Shown: in pieces, positions 13,418 through 24,479 of the stretch | How the letters are laid out: each line of letters starts with the position of its first letter | Position numbering within the stretch: position 1 is the first letter of the stretch | Origin: Homalodisca vitripennis | Taxonomy: Eukaryota; Arthropoda; Insecta; Hemiptera; Cicadellidae | Direction of reading: 5' to 3' | Assembly: GCF_021130785.1 (NCBI RefSeq) | Contig: NC_060207.1 | Coordinates: 98,845,001 to 98,909,000 of the forward strand | DNA length: 64,000 nt | The notes under the pieces: model-generated | The model's input: the letters and a program-made list of their open reading frames with translations, nothing else | What the model was told of the DNA's origin: nothing | Databases searched by the model: none | Program-made: the position numbers and the translations under genes

Positions 13418-13512
13418 AAAAGTAGAATTAGTCATGGGCACTCTGACTGTGTTGTTGTGTGCGTTGTAAACGCTGAGGCCGCCGTGCGTATTTCGGTACA
13501 CGACCTCGGTTT
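13418..13512 (-). CDS. Exon copy 8, most diverged intact-length DPP IV-like exon
   Basis: Length 95 nt and open in the same frame, with about three amino-acid replacements relative to copy 1: Asp to Asn, Met to Thr, and Leu to Pro near the end. It borders the true upstream intron (outer sequence ...ATCATAATCTTGTTTCAG on the minus strand). The Leu to Pro change in a propeller strand may be damaging. Either this is the ancestral exon, since drifted, or a decaying copy. Confidence 0.6.
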
Positions 13513-13529
13513 CTGAAACAAGATTATGA

Positions 13530-14745
13530 TGTTCATTCATGTGCATATTCCGTCGGAAATTCTATAACATTTACGAGGTTAAGAACTCCGTTCTGGAAAG
13601 GTAAAACTATATTTTTAAATTAAATAATGATACCTTGTTCTTGTGTTTAGTACGTAACACATGATAATATGACAGCTATGAGTATAAAAACAAGTCTTAA
13701 TAAGGTCTGTATTTTCAAGGGGTAAATGTTTACAGCAAAATGTGTAAAAAGTTCCTTCAATATGGGGTTCCTGTTTGTATATAAAGAAGTATGTAAGCAG
13801 ATCATACTAATGAAACTCAGAAATAAGTATTAATGCCACTCTTCTTTCACTTTGTCGTCAACTATCATGCTTTACTAACTTAACAATTTTATAGATCAAA
13901 TATGTTGCTTAAAGTAATAATAAAAAACCATTCAACATAAAAAAATCACGTTTAAGATTACTTGAAAATACTGCAAATTCTTGGAATACAAGACGCATGC
14001 AAATGTGACTGGTAGAGCTATAGAAATAATTATTAATACGATTCATATACTACCATCACATGAAATCGCATCAAAGGTGACAAAGTTTTATCCTAAAAAC
14101 GTTTTTTAAACGAAAAGAAGTTTATGAAAACATCTCAGCCATATAAGCTAAATTATTAATTAAGTAGATATTCATGATTTTTCCAGCTTTACATTTATGA
14201 ACAGCGAACTTGTCTTTGATGCTGGTTAACTACTAATGCAGTTTGTAACGGTCATGTCTTGTATCTTCTAATGAATCTAGCAAACTTTGATATTCAAAAG
14301 AATTTTATCATCACCACAGAAACACCAATCGGATGGAAACGAAATTTTATTGCAAATTAATGTGGCTCGCGTAGAGAGATATAATTAACAGTATTGTTAC
14401 ATACACTTCAGCACTCCCCTTGATAAAGTTAAAGGAAGCAACGGCAAGAATGGTTGAGACAGAAAGCCTAAAACCATTTACAGTATGTTATTCTTCCTAT
14501 AGACCCAGACAAGAGAATACAGTAACCTAGAATATTTTCCAAGTGTTATTTAACTAAATATCATATAGTAAAAGACCTTTTGGTTCACTCGCAACAGTAC
14601 CTACTTAGGTAGATTTATACGAGACGGATACGAAAATTTCATTAACTGACTAAACTGATATTCAATTTTCTCTGAGTGTGTAACAAACAATAATTTGAGA
14701 GACATACACATTTAGACATCTATTCTATTTAGCTACTACTTATTG
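13530..14745. other. AT-rich noncoding DNA, presumed intron of the DPP IV-like gene
   Basis: No exon or repeat is recognised. By position it lies on the upstream side of the minus-strand exon array, so it is inferred to be intronic. Confidence 0.35.
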
Positions 14746-14749
14746 ATCT

Positions 14750-15575
14750 ACTAAATCCCCAAAAACCTCCAGACTATTTACAGACACACAATTATCTGAA
14801 TCAATCCACTGGTCTGGAATAGTCGTATATCTCTGCCTCGCTGTAAATTTACCCAGAAATATCTCTATTTGCTTCTACTAGAAGTCTTCAAGATTTAGCA
14901 CAGGTGCTTCCTATATGTAGCAATTTAAGGTATCTAAAGATTAGTGGTATTTGGAAGCTAAAGCCTCTGAGAGTTCTCAGCCCCTGGCTTCTGTAAAAGT
15001 TTGACTTCTGGGAACTCCTAGATCTTAGAAGTACCCAGACTCTGAAAATATAAATTATCTGATCGTTTCAGGTACGATAGATCCTGATATCTGGATATTA
15101 CCGATCTCAAGAAGAAGGTGGTATCTTGAAGTTACCCAACTCTAGATACTTTTGGGGTGAGAGCTAGTAATATCAGTGTTTCAAGGTTATCACCTTTTTA
15201 TCTGGCTAAAAATATCCGTATCTACTTCCACCAGCTCTTTGAAAGTCTCCACATTCTATCGTCCATCATACACCTCTGTGTGATATCGCTTTCTAGGAGC
15301 TTCTAGAAGCTACCGACCAATCAGAGCTCCTGTCCTTTGGAAGCAAGCTTCCACTTTTTTACCTTTACCAATATGTGGTAGCTTCCAACCTCTCCGGTCT
15401 GAAGGAACTTGTTTATTTTGGAAGATCATGGATCTGCACGCACCAGGCTCTAGAAACTTTCGATTATGGGTCAGTTTTTGTCTGTAAGCTGTTTGACTGC
15501 TTGTATGCTTAAAACCTTGTAGAACATGACATGTACGTTGTACATATCTAGAGGCTCCTCTTACCTTCATTCCAA
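14750..15575. other. Compositionally distinct block rich in CTAGAAG/GAAGCT motifs
   Basis: About 820 bp differ from the neighbourhood: GC content is higher and sequences such as TCTAGA, AGAAGCT, GCTTCC and CTTCTAGAAG recur in altered form. An 86-codon minus-strand frame (15,310-15,570) looks like a by-product. The recurring GAA/TTC spacing resembles clustered heat shock factor sites; an old transposon is an alternative reading. Confidence 0.4.
15291..15321. promoter_or_regulatory. Heat-shock-element-like motif with adjacent CCAAT box
   Basis: TTCTAGGAGCTTCTAGAAGC (15,291-15,310) fits four alternating pentamers TTCnn/GAAnn, with GGA replacing GAA once. CCAAT lies at 15,317-15,321. No TATA box or coding start with the right spacing was found on either strand, so the link to a promoter is unproven. 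Confidence 0.35.
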
Positions 15576-15579
15576 GACA

Positions 15580-16712
15580 TAGATTAAATTTCCTTAAATA
15601 CTATTTTATGGAATAATCAGATTAATTTAGGTTATGATCAACGTAGGATTTCAAGGATAATCATGTAGAAGATGTGTTTTACTCTGCACATTCACCTTTT
15701 TTCAATCCGAAGGCATTTCAAAGAAAACTTATTCTAAGTTTGGTTAAAATACACTTAATGTACATAGACCTTTCAAATAAAAATGTTTAACAGCTAACTC
15801 TAAGTCAATCCACTAAGTGTTACATGGAATTTATAACGAATTACAAACAAAATAAACAACAATTATTGTTGTTGCTGATAATTTATTATATTTTTGTCAT
15901 AAACATATAAATCTACCTGCATCCAGACTGCACTATTATCGTAGTTTTTCGGGAGCTTTTTTTATATGCTACAATATAGGAATTTCTTATGGTTTGAAGG
16001 CTAAATGCTGAGTTAGCTCCACAGCTGTTTTCCTGACCATTATCTAAAATCCGCTGTCAGATCATCAATTCCGCTTTTCATATTTATCAAATTGTTTGTT
16101 TTTGGTAAATCACAGATGTTAGTAAAACTTACTAAAAAAAGCTAAGCTAACAAATCTTCTTCTTTGTTATATGTAAGATTTTCAATTGAGGCATAATTAC
16201 TTCCCATAAAACTCTACACTTATAGTCAGAACTCGTTTTTGGAATTATCTGTGGGTTTCTCCCTTGGTACTAACCTTTTAGATGGTCCGATACAATGCAA
16301 AATAAAAATTTCAACATGAAGTACATAAAATGCTTACCATTATTAACAATAACAAAAGAAAGGATGGGGAAAACCCAGTAAAAAAGGAAAAGGTAAAGTT
16401 AAATATATTTAGTAAAATGTCTTGTAAAACAGAGTTAGCACGATGATATATATGATCCATTTACTAAAACTAAAGCACAATGAATTCAATGAATTTTAAC
16501 AAAGAGAATGAAAACACTGCAGTACACATCCATGAAAATCTATGTGTAAAAGGGATTTTCATTGAGAAAAGCTATTCGAATTGTCATAAATCATAACTAT
16601 GAGATGGAAATATATCGAAACAGCGACAAGTAACAAATATTCCATTCATGTTTGTGTGAGTGTATAACGAATGGATTTCTTGTCCAATCTCACCACAATA
16701 GCATTTGTTTCC
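15580..16712. other. AT-rich noncoding DNA
   Basis: No supported feature. It abuts the left edge of segmental duplication copy A. Confidence 0.5.
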
Positions 16713-16734
16713 CAGTAGGGGTTTCATGTCAAAC

Positions 16735-18416
16735 TCGTTTTCCACTTTAGGCATCAGTTTAAATAAACGTGATCGCGCTTTTCAACGGCACAAGTTGTAA
16801 TTAATCCCTAGATATATTCTCACATTGCTCTTAGAGTAGTTATACGCAAACTGAAATAGCCGAAAATCCTACCTGTCTTGTATATTTCGGGCTACCGTAA
16901 ACGGTACAAGTTGTAATCATCCCTAGATATATTCTCACATTGCTCTTAGAGTAGTTATACGCAAACTGAAATAGCCGAAAATCCTACCTGTCTTGTATAT
17001 TTCGGGCTATAAGGACAATAAAAAAGTTTAAATAAACGTGATCGCGCTTTTCAACGGCACAAGTTGTAATCATCCCTAGATATATTCTCACATTGCTCTT
17101 AGAGTAGTTATACGCAAACTGAAATAGCCGAAAATCCTACCTGTCTTGTATATTTCGGGCTATAAGGTCAATAAAAAAGTTTAAATAAACGTGATCGCGC
17201 TTTTCAACGGCACAAGTTGTAATTATCCCTAGATATATTCTAACATTGCTCTTAGAGTAGTTATACGCAAACTAAAATAGCCGAAAATCCTACCTGTCTT
17301 GTATATTTCGGGCTATAAGGTCAATAAAAAAGTTTAAATAAACGTGATCGCGCTTTTCAACGGCACAAGTTGTAATTATCCCTAGATATATTCTAACATT
17401 GCTCTTAGAGTAGTTATACGCAAAAAATGAAATAACCGAAAAACCTACCTGTCTTGTATATTTCGGGCTATAAGGGCAATAAAACAGTTTAAATAATCGT
17501 GATCGCGCTTTTCAACGGTACAAGTTGTAATAATATCCCTAGATATATTCTCACATTGCTCTTACAGTAGTTATACGCAAACTGAAATAGCCGAAAATCC
17601 TACCTGTCTTGTATATTTCGGGCTATAAGGGCAATAAAACAGTTTAAATAAACGTGATCGCGCTTTTCAACGGTACAAGTTGTAATCATCCCTAGATATA
17701 TTCTCACATTGCTCTTAGAGTAGTTACACGCAAAATGAAATAACCGAAAAACCTACCTGTCTTGTATATTTCGGGCTATAAGGGCAATAAAACAGTTTAA
17801 ATAATCGTGATCGCGCTTTTCAACGGTACAAGTTGTAATAATATCCCTAGATATATTCTCACATTGCTCTTAGAATAGTTACACGCAAACTGAAATAGCC
17901 GAAAATCCTACCTGTCTTGTATATTTCGGGCTATAAGGACAATAAAAAAGTTTAAATAAACGTGATCGCGCTTTTCAACGGTACAAGTTGTAATCATCCC
18001 TAGATATATTCTCACATTGCTCTTAGAGTAGTTACACGCAAACTGAAATAGCCGAAAATCCTACCTGTCTTGTATATTTCGGGCTATAAGGACAATAAAA
18101 AAGTTTAAATAAACGTGATCGCGCTTTTCAACGGTACAAGTTGTAATCATCCCTAGATATATTCTCACATTGCTCTTAGAGTAGTTACACGCAAACTGAA
18201 ATAGCCGAAAATCCTACCTGTCTTGTATATTTCGGGCTATAAGGACAATAAAAAAGTTTAAATAAACGTGATCGCGCTTTTCAACGGTACAAGTTGTAAT
18301 CATCCCTAGATATATTCTCACATTGCTCTTAGAGTAGTTACACGCAAACTGAAATAGCCGAAAATCCTACCTGTCTTGTATATTTCGGGCTATAAGGTCA
18401 ATAAACAAGTTTAAAA
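16735..18416 (+). repeat. Satellite array, 153-155-bp unit, about 11 copies
   Basis: The anchor GTGATCGCGCTTTTCAACGG recurs at 16,769; 17,038; 17,191; 17,344; 17,499; 17,654; 17,807; 17,962; 18,115 and 18,268. A further truncated unit lies between the first two. The 155-bp variants carry a 2-bp insertion (AATATCCC for ATCCC context). Each unit has an imperfect inverted repeat, TAGCCGAAAA...TATTTCGGGCTA. Copy B has a single diverged unit at 45,960-46,135, so the expansion is specific to copy A. On the minus strand each unit holds a splice-like arrangement: CTTATAG, 19 nt ending ACAAGACAG, then GTAGGA. Confidence 0.93.
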
Positions 18417-18439
18417 GAACGTAAATACATTCCCAATCC

Positions 18440-18690
18440 CCGCACAGAAATGTTTTTACATTTCACCAATGTCAAGGAGTAACGAATAAACAACAGACTT
18501 AACAGGGGAAAAGACCGACAAAATATAACAATGATGACCCACGTCAGTATAACCAACGTACGGGTTCCAGTCATGCGATAGCGCAGTCAGGGAAACGACA
18601 GTCAGAGAGTAGGCTGTCTGTGTAGTGCCATTACCTCGTTTGATACTCGAGTGTATGGAGCTTGCAGAACACATGCAATATAAAATCGAC
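18440..18690. other. Ultra-conserved duplicated island, copy A (exon-like on both strands)
   Basis: The core, about 18,497-18,660, is almost identical to 46,232-46,395 while the flanks diverge. Plus-strand reading: an AG acceptor at 18,504-18,505 opens a 39-residue frame, 18,506-18,625, starting G-K-R and containing a second G-K-R before a TAG stop. This resembles the dibasic amidation sites of a neuropeptide precursor. Minus-strand reading: ATG at 18,574 begins MTGTRTLVILTWVIIVIFCR, a textbook signal peptide, with a possible donor GTTAAG at 18,503-18,498; AT-rich TATA-like sequence lies upstream near 18,680. One reading is a shadow of the other. The island is the best exon candidate in the duplicated block, but its strand is unresolved. 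Confidence 0.45.
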
Positions 18691-18699
18691 CCAGTTTTC

Positions 18700-20200
18700 C
18701 ATCATCGTGTTTTAGTAAATTTAGTTTTATTACTTCAAGCGAAATTAGAAAAAAAACAATAGTTTTAATCAAGAACATATTAAGTTCAGTTTAAATAATA
18801 CCTGTCAATCATTTAGTGTAAAATTAAAAACAGGTTCTTTGCCGTAAAAAAACAAAAAAAATATATAAACAAACAAATTAAATAAAAAAATAAAAAACCA
18901 AAAGTATGTTTATTTTTTTAATAAAATAAATAAGTGCTAAAAATTGGAGCATTTATTATTTTGAATGTGTCCTATTTTGTATCGTTGTAAGAAGTTAAAA
19001 AAAGGGGTAAGTCCCTCGGGAAATCATGCCTTTAAATGCGCTCGCCTTTTACTCTTAAGAAGGGTATAGCACGTCGATACTAATGTACATCTTTATTAAT
19101 ACATGTATGGTTCATTCAACTTCCATACAGAAAATAATTCATATGTTTTCTTTAAACCATTAAGATCAGAATGTCCTTTTTGGCTTTTATTGTTTTTTTT
19201 TCCTATTAGTAAATGTTTAATATCCTAATAAGTTTTCAATGGAATTGGGATGAACTTAGAGAACCAAGTATTTATTATATTCACACTGTAAAATACTCTT
19301 ACAGTATTTAAAAAACCCCGGGCCACGCTACGTTGGATTCGAAAGTGGTGAAAAGTCCCATCTTGGTCTCTAAAGTTGTGAATTATTAATTTAAAAAGTC
19401 TGTTCAATTAAATTAACTGTTCTGTGTAAACATGGGTTTTTATCAGAGTACAATGATATGTTTAATTAATTTAACCACTATTTTCAATCTTTTTACACTT
19501 ATAGTGTAACATGAAAACTGAGCACATATTAAGAAAATATATTTTTAACCGTAATTTTTAGCAAATATTAAGCATTACATATAAAAGATGATGTTGTTAT
19601 TATTATGTTATTATTATTATTATTAATAATGTTATTATTAAACATTTACTACAAATTAAAAGACTGTAATTAAACTCATCGCAGTTGTATTTTTACAGAA
19701 ATAGGCTTTTCAGATATGTAAAAATACGTTTTCTTGAACGGGAAACAAGCAAAATTAACTATGGAATAAAAAATACTAAGTCCAGAGTAAATTACAATTG
19801 GTCATAAATATAAGCTGTTTGGCAGTTTTTCTTGATCATGGCAATAAGGTAAAGTCTACATTGGCGTCGCAAATATAATTCACTGGAATCAGAAGTGCTT
19901 ATACCTATGCAAGGTCTACGAAATTGCGTCCAAAACCGCGGGTAACTGCTAGTTAGATCATATTAGCATTAAATACCATCTAGTTTTATCTTATTATATT
20001 TTAATAAGGTATTTTATGTTATAAATGATTTAAGTTTTAAATTGTTACTTTTTGTGTGACACGTTTGACTTTAACTAATTTTATTTTAATACTGTAGTTG
20101 AGTCGTTGATTACTGCTACATAATATAATTTAATCGAATAAATATTTTTTGTGTTAACAATGGCCAAAAGGAAAATCAATATAATTTTGTAATTTACCTC
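18700..20200. other. AT-rich noncoding DNA of copy A
   Basis: Parts pair with copy B (18,990-19,220 with 47,820-48,060). The interval includes a (TTA)n patch at 19,598-19,640. No gene is recognised. Confidence 0.5.
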
Positions 20201-20264
20201 ATTCAGAACCTAGAAAAACCGAGGAAAACACCAAAATATTCATGGATTAAAAAATAAAGTTTTT

Positions 20265-20560
20265 TCATATGTTAAAGAAACAGTTGAAACATTCATTTTG
20301 CATAAAAATGTTGCAATGAAACGTTGAATAAGAAAGGTCCCATATATTGTGGATCATTGGATTTAAAAGCTTCCTACACTTGAATATAATATTGCGTATC
20401 AAATAGAATAGTATCCCGGTGGCAAATTGCATAGCATCGATAGTCTCTACTGAAGTATAACATAACATAATGGCACGAATGGAAGTCTATTATTTAATTC
20501 AGCCAGCCACATTGTACTTGTGCAACAGCATCTTCCAACAATAGTGTGTAAATGCGTTAT
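20265..20560 (-). pseudogene. Possible decayed chemoreceptor-like exon, copy A
   Basis: The minus-strand frame gives a hydrophobic/basic segment in which Y-T-S-V-E-T-I-D-A-M-Q-F-A-T is followed by L-I-R-N-I-I-F-K-C-R-K-L-L-N and ends N-I-W-D. This pattern (membrane helix, then basic loop R-K-L-L-x-x-M-I, then Trp) resembles the second transmembrane helix and following loop of insect odorant receptors, but the match is weak. Copy B keeps the same frame for longer (48,764-49,042). In copy A a 5-bp tandem duplication at about 20,459-20,469 breaks it just upstream of the shared segment. Many replacement differences between the copies argue against strong constraint. Confidence 0.22.
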
Positions 20561-21699
20561 ATGAACCAGTTTTGCTGGATAGTAACACGTGAGTATCGTT
20601 GTATTTCTGTACCTCCATCGGGTTCACTACTTAATGAGCTTTTAGTAGTGAATTCAGCTTCTCGAATTATAAATGATACTATACAGGTTAACTTTGATTA
20701 TATATAGTCATTTTAAGACACTTTATTGCATTTATAGTACTGTACAAAGCAATATAATCGTAAAAGAAAAATAACAAAATTAAATGATAAGTCAAAATTA
20801 AGTTTCAATTTGCCCGTAAATATAAACCGACCACCTAGCAGAAAACAATCCAAGAGTCTATTGCTTAAAACATGTAAGAGTTATACCATGAGAGAATAAC
20901 TTCAAGAAGTTGGGGTAAATTTACACTATTGTCGGAATAGTTAATAATAAAACAAAATTTGACGCACAATTTTTAAAATGCATACATAATAATTGGACAT
21001 ATTACGAAACGTCCATATTTTTCACTTTTGATTATATATTACAACGAATCTATTAAAATATTCCTTCGCCTAATGCAATGAAGGCTGAAAAAATGTATTT
21101 TATTCAAAATTATACGGAATAAGAATTTAATATAAAAATGCATAACATAAGACAATTATGGTAGTACTTATGTAGGTCTTAGCTTATGATAAAATGATTT
21201 GGAGATCGGAAATAAAAAAAAAATTAGAAACTGTATGTTAAAATAAGTTTATAAATGATATGTTAGGTCTGAACCAAGAAGTGCTCTAGCCGTGGAGTAT
21301 ACGTGAGTTTTGATATTGAGATTGTACCATGTGAGTCACGTACCTACGGGATCTACCTGCACATTGCTACACAATATCAGTAGCCGGTAACACAATGGTA
21401 ACTCAACACTAACGTTTTATTTTGTAAATATAACCCGCTGTACCGTCTGCAGTGCAACTTACAATACTGCCGTGAAGGTATTTAGAGCCATAATTTTATT
21501 GCATTCATATAAGCAATTCATGAACTCATACCTAATGTACGGTTATTTGGTAAGAAAAATAATATCTCTGCTTATCTCTTTAACAAGGTAAGTATTATTT
21601 GTTAACAGGTTTAAAATATAAATGATATTGTTTTACACCACCTAAGTATCTGTGTGACCTATAAGCTCTTTATTTTGTTTGCAAATAAATATTAAAAGT

Positions 21700-22085
21700 A
21701 ATGAATAATCAGAATTCATGAAGCATTTCGTGTGTGAATAAGACTGAAACAGGAAACATACCTGTGACTATCAGGTTTCAAGAATAGTGTTTAAAAATGA
21801 TATTCTACAGGAGTGTAGTACAAGAAGCCACCTAACACGTATAAGCGATGGCAGTCGTGAGTTAATCCTGCCATCTCATCCTTCAACGTGTCAGCGAGAA
21901 CATGTTTATGTTCCCGCTCTCGTAATGTACTGTCATGTTTCGCGTCTACATCTATTGTTCCGTGAACGTGGATTTGTCACAACCATATCTTTAACCTGTT
22001 TCATCTTGCACTCTGACTATCCGTTATGTACAGCTAGGTCTCAGGCCGTTGCTATATTCTATGACGTGAACATAAATTGAACTGG
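21700..22085. other. Conserved duplicated island (about 380 bp), copy A
   Basis: Very similar to 50,070-50,455, with a run of more than 100 identical bases (roughly 21,860-21,950 and beyond). Plus-strand (97 codons, 21,787-22,080) and minus-strand frames are open here, but a 1-bp indel in copy B and mostly replacement changes show no protein-level constraint. It contains an exact inverted repeat GAACAT-GTTT-ATGTTC near 21,898-21,913. Noncoding function or a shared old transposon are the main options. Confidence 0.5.
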
Positions 22086-23226
22086 TTATTGTTATACAAT
22101 TGTTTCTTTTAATTACATAAAAGCTGTTAAAAATGTATTGGTGTTTTTGTTTATTTTGTTACACTATCGTTATATATATTTCAATATACTAATGTATGAT
22201 ATATGACGTATAGAAAATACAGATTACACAATGAATTCCGTAATAAAATCATATAAATAACAGCAATTGGGCCATCTAAAAGAAATGGTAATAAACTTAA
22301 ACATCATAAGGTCTATTCACGATATTCATCAAATAAATATAATAATAATAATATTAATATTATTAATAATGATAAACATCGATTAGAAGTGTTTATAAAC
22401 ACACTCTTAAAAATATCATTGCAAATTCTATAAAAATTTTAGCGTCTTAAAGTATAAATTCTTCGACGTAAAGTAATCACATTAGGAAATACGTTATCAT
22501 TTTTACAGTTTACAAGTTTAAATACTTTTCATAATTATAATATCCATAATTCATAAATTTTTTACCGGAGACTACATAATTATGTATGTCATTAACAGAC
22601 GCAATGCCCTCTCGCGGGTTTCGTAAGTGATTTAATCACCAACCACAAATAATGCAACATAGTAATTACAGTTACTTAATGTTTTGAAATGACTAATGTC
22701 CCCACCTTGAATAAATATAGTCTACAAGACATACCAAGAAAACACACACAATTAGAATTTAAGTATTGTTACAGATTGAGATATATAGATAATCGATACC
22801 ATAAAGATAATCAATCAGAGTCTATGAGTTAAGCACCACTCAGTTGATCTCTCATTAAAAGTGACAGTTTTTAGCTGCCCCAAAAGTTAGTTATTCCTAT
22901 GTTGTAAGTAGTTTATTCTGGCTTATACAATTTTCAATTGGCAGTAATTTTTTACTGGGTTAAGATAGAGACCTCTAGTTTGCGTTGTTTGTTTTCTTTT
23001 ATCAGGGGCTTGAAAATGACAGGTCATTTGATGGGGCTTTACATTAAAATTTTTGAGCTGCCCCCAAAATCCCCCATTTTGGGTTTGTGAATGAAGCGCT
23101 AATTACGCCCAAAAAGTACCTCATAATATAACATAAATGTGTGGCGAGTTTAGTTTTTCTCGTGTGAGCCGTTACAATATTAGTCGGGGGTCTCCAGACT
23201 TTTTATTAACCCTGTATATATATATA

Positions 23227-23264
<38 letters not shown>

Positions 23265-23390
23265 TGCCAACTATATGCTATTATACTAACGGCTATTGTT
23301 CAATAGACTATAATCATGCTAATTAATATACGTGATTCAGATTTATAGAAATACAGAATAGAAATAGAATAGAAAGACACTTTCGATGCA
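22086..23390. other. Noncoding DNA of copy A with AAT and TA repeats
   Basis: Contains (AAT)n at about 22,340-22,370 and a compound TA microsatellite at 23,214-23,266. Parts of 22,480-22,900 pair with 50,900-51,180. No gene is recognised. Confidence 0.5.
23214..23266. repeat. TA microsatellite
   Basis: About 50 bp of nearly pure TA with two TT/AA interruptions. Confidence 0.95.
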
Positions 23391-23439
23391 GGATTTTAAA
23401 ATATATTTGAGTGATGAGTATGGTAGTTGTTGGAGTATA

Positions 23440-23830
23440 ATTTAATACTATTCACAACGAAAACGAAATATGAGAAAGTGCTTCATGTTGCTAATAATAA
23501 ACATCGCGTTTATAATCGTTCCAAATGGGTTTCGGCCCAGAAAGTCCACTAAGTACAATATGCTCCTTTTTACTATAAATAACAAAAGAGTAAGAGACAA
23601 ATACTTCAGAAATGCAAATTTTAGAGTGATGATAAATCCACATCTATACGACAAAAGGTAGAATGTCATACATATTCGAGAACACAAAACCATTCCCTCT
23701 TTACGACACTGATAGTTGACATGCCATTGAGTGACTTGAGTCTAAAACGCCAAGAATACAATAATGTTCCAGTTTTGATGAACGCAATTCCAATGTTCTT
23801 TTAGAACATTGTGAGACTTAGTTAACTTAG
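23440..23830. other. Conserved duplicated island, copy A
   Basis: Closely similar to 52,560-52,950. The plus frame 23,470-23,658 begins with a signal-peptide-like MRKCFMLLIINIAFIIVP and continues as a basic segment ending P-H-L-Y-D-K-R. Copy B keeps the last 36 residues with four replacements but has a 1-bp indel and an early stop upstream. The minus frame is a hydrophobic 81-codon ORF that is also partly shared. Neither shows clear coding constraint. Confidence 0.35.
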
Positions 23831-24479
23831 ACTTATATTTAAATATTGTAATCAATGTGATAACAGGCGAATTACAGGCTGTAAATAATGTGCACATATT
23901 AGTACAATTTGACCTTATACTATGTTTATTTGTATTGTATATTATTATATATTTGACCTTATATATATATATAAAATTGCTTATGATATTATCAATTAAT
24001 CATAATCATAACATAGTTCGCCAAAATAGGATAAGGAAGTAAACATAAAATATTTGTATACTTACCAGAAAGTTAATTCTAATGAAGATGTAGCGCAACA
24101 ATGTCTATGAAACTAAACCATTGAAAAACTACTACACTATGTAAAAATAGTTTTATTTTATGTAAATATTACAACGTAATAGAATATTTATATATCAAGA
24201 TTAAAGGAAATCGTAGATTACCGTGATGCACAGTTTCACAAAGGCATTTAAACTGGCATATAACTTAATTTAAGTTTATTTTTAATCAGGGCTTGTGTAG
24301 CCTAAAACAAACCTGCCAATAAGACATTTTAGTTTAAATATTTTCTATGTAAAATTAATCACTTGTAAATATTTATTGTATTTTGAGGAAATAAATATAT
24401 TCTAGTTCTACTTCTACAACGGTTTTGTTACACGTAAAATGCGATAAAGTTTTCCAAGTTGTAATATCCATCTCGATTT

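Larger units (their letters stand above)
12541..13512 (-). repeat. Eight-copy tandem array of a protein-coding exon (126-bp unit)
   Basis: The period is exactly 126 bp for copies 1-7 (starts at 12,541; 12,667; 12,793; 12,919; 13,045; 13,171; 13,297), and copy 8 starts at 13,418 after deletions in copy 7. Read on the minus strand, each unit is ...TTGTTTCAG, then a 95-nt exon, then GTAAGTCACTGAC.... The 31-nt spacers therefore start with GTAAGT and end with TTTCAG. Copies are nearly identical, with a G/A difference that alternates in the first four copies, suggesting part of the array grew by doubling a two-unit block. The outermost flanks show the ancestral intron sequences on each side. Confidence 0.93.

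Noticed and set aside
12541..13512. CRISPR-like array or noncoding satellite
   Set aside because: Units are contiguous without unique spacers, and each has a coherent open exon with splice sites and DPP IV-like residues.
16735..18416. Protein-coding tandem repeat
   Set aside because: A minus-strand frame is open for about 45 codons per unit but hits a stop in each unit. Unit lengths vary by 2 bp, and the copy B unit is not open.
21787..22080. 97-residue protein gene
   Set aside because: The paired copy has a 1-bp indel, and differences are not biased toward silent positions.
23470..23661. Small secreted protein with signal peptide
   Set aside because: The signal-like start is not preserved in copy B, where an indel and stop break the frame.
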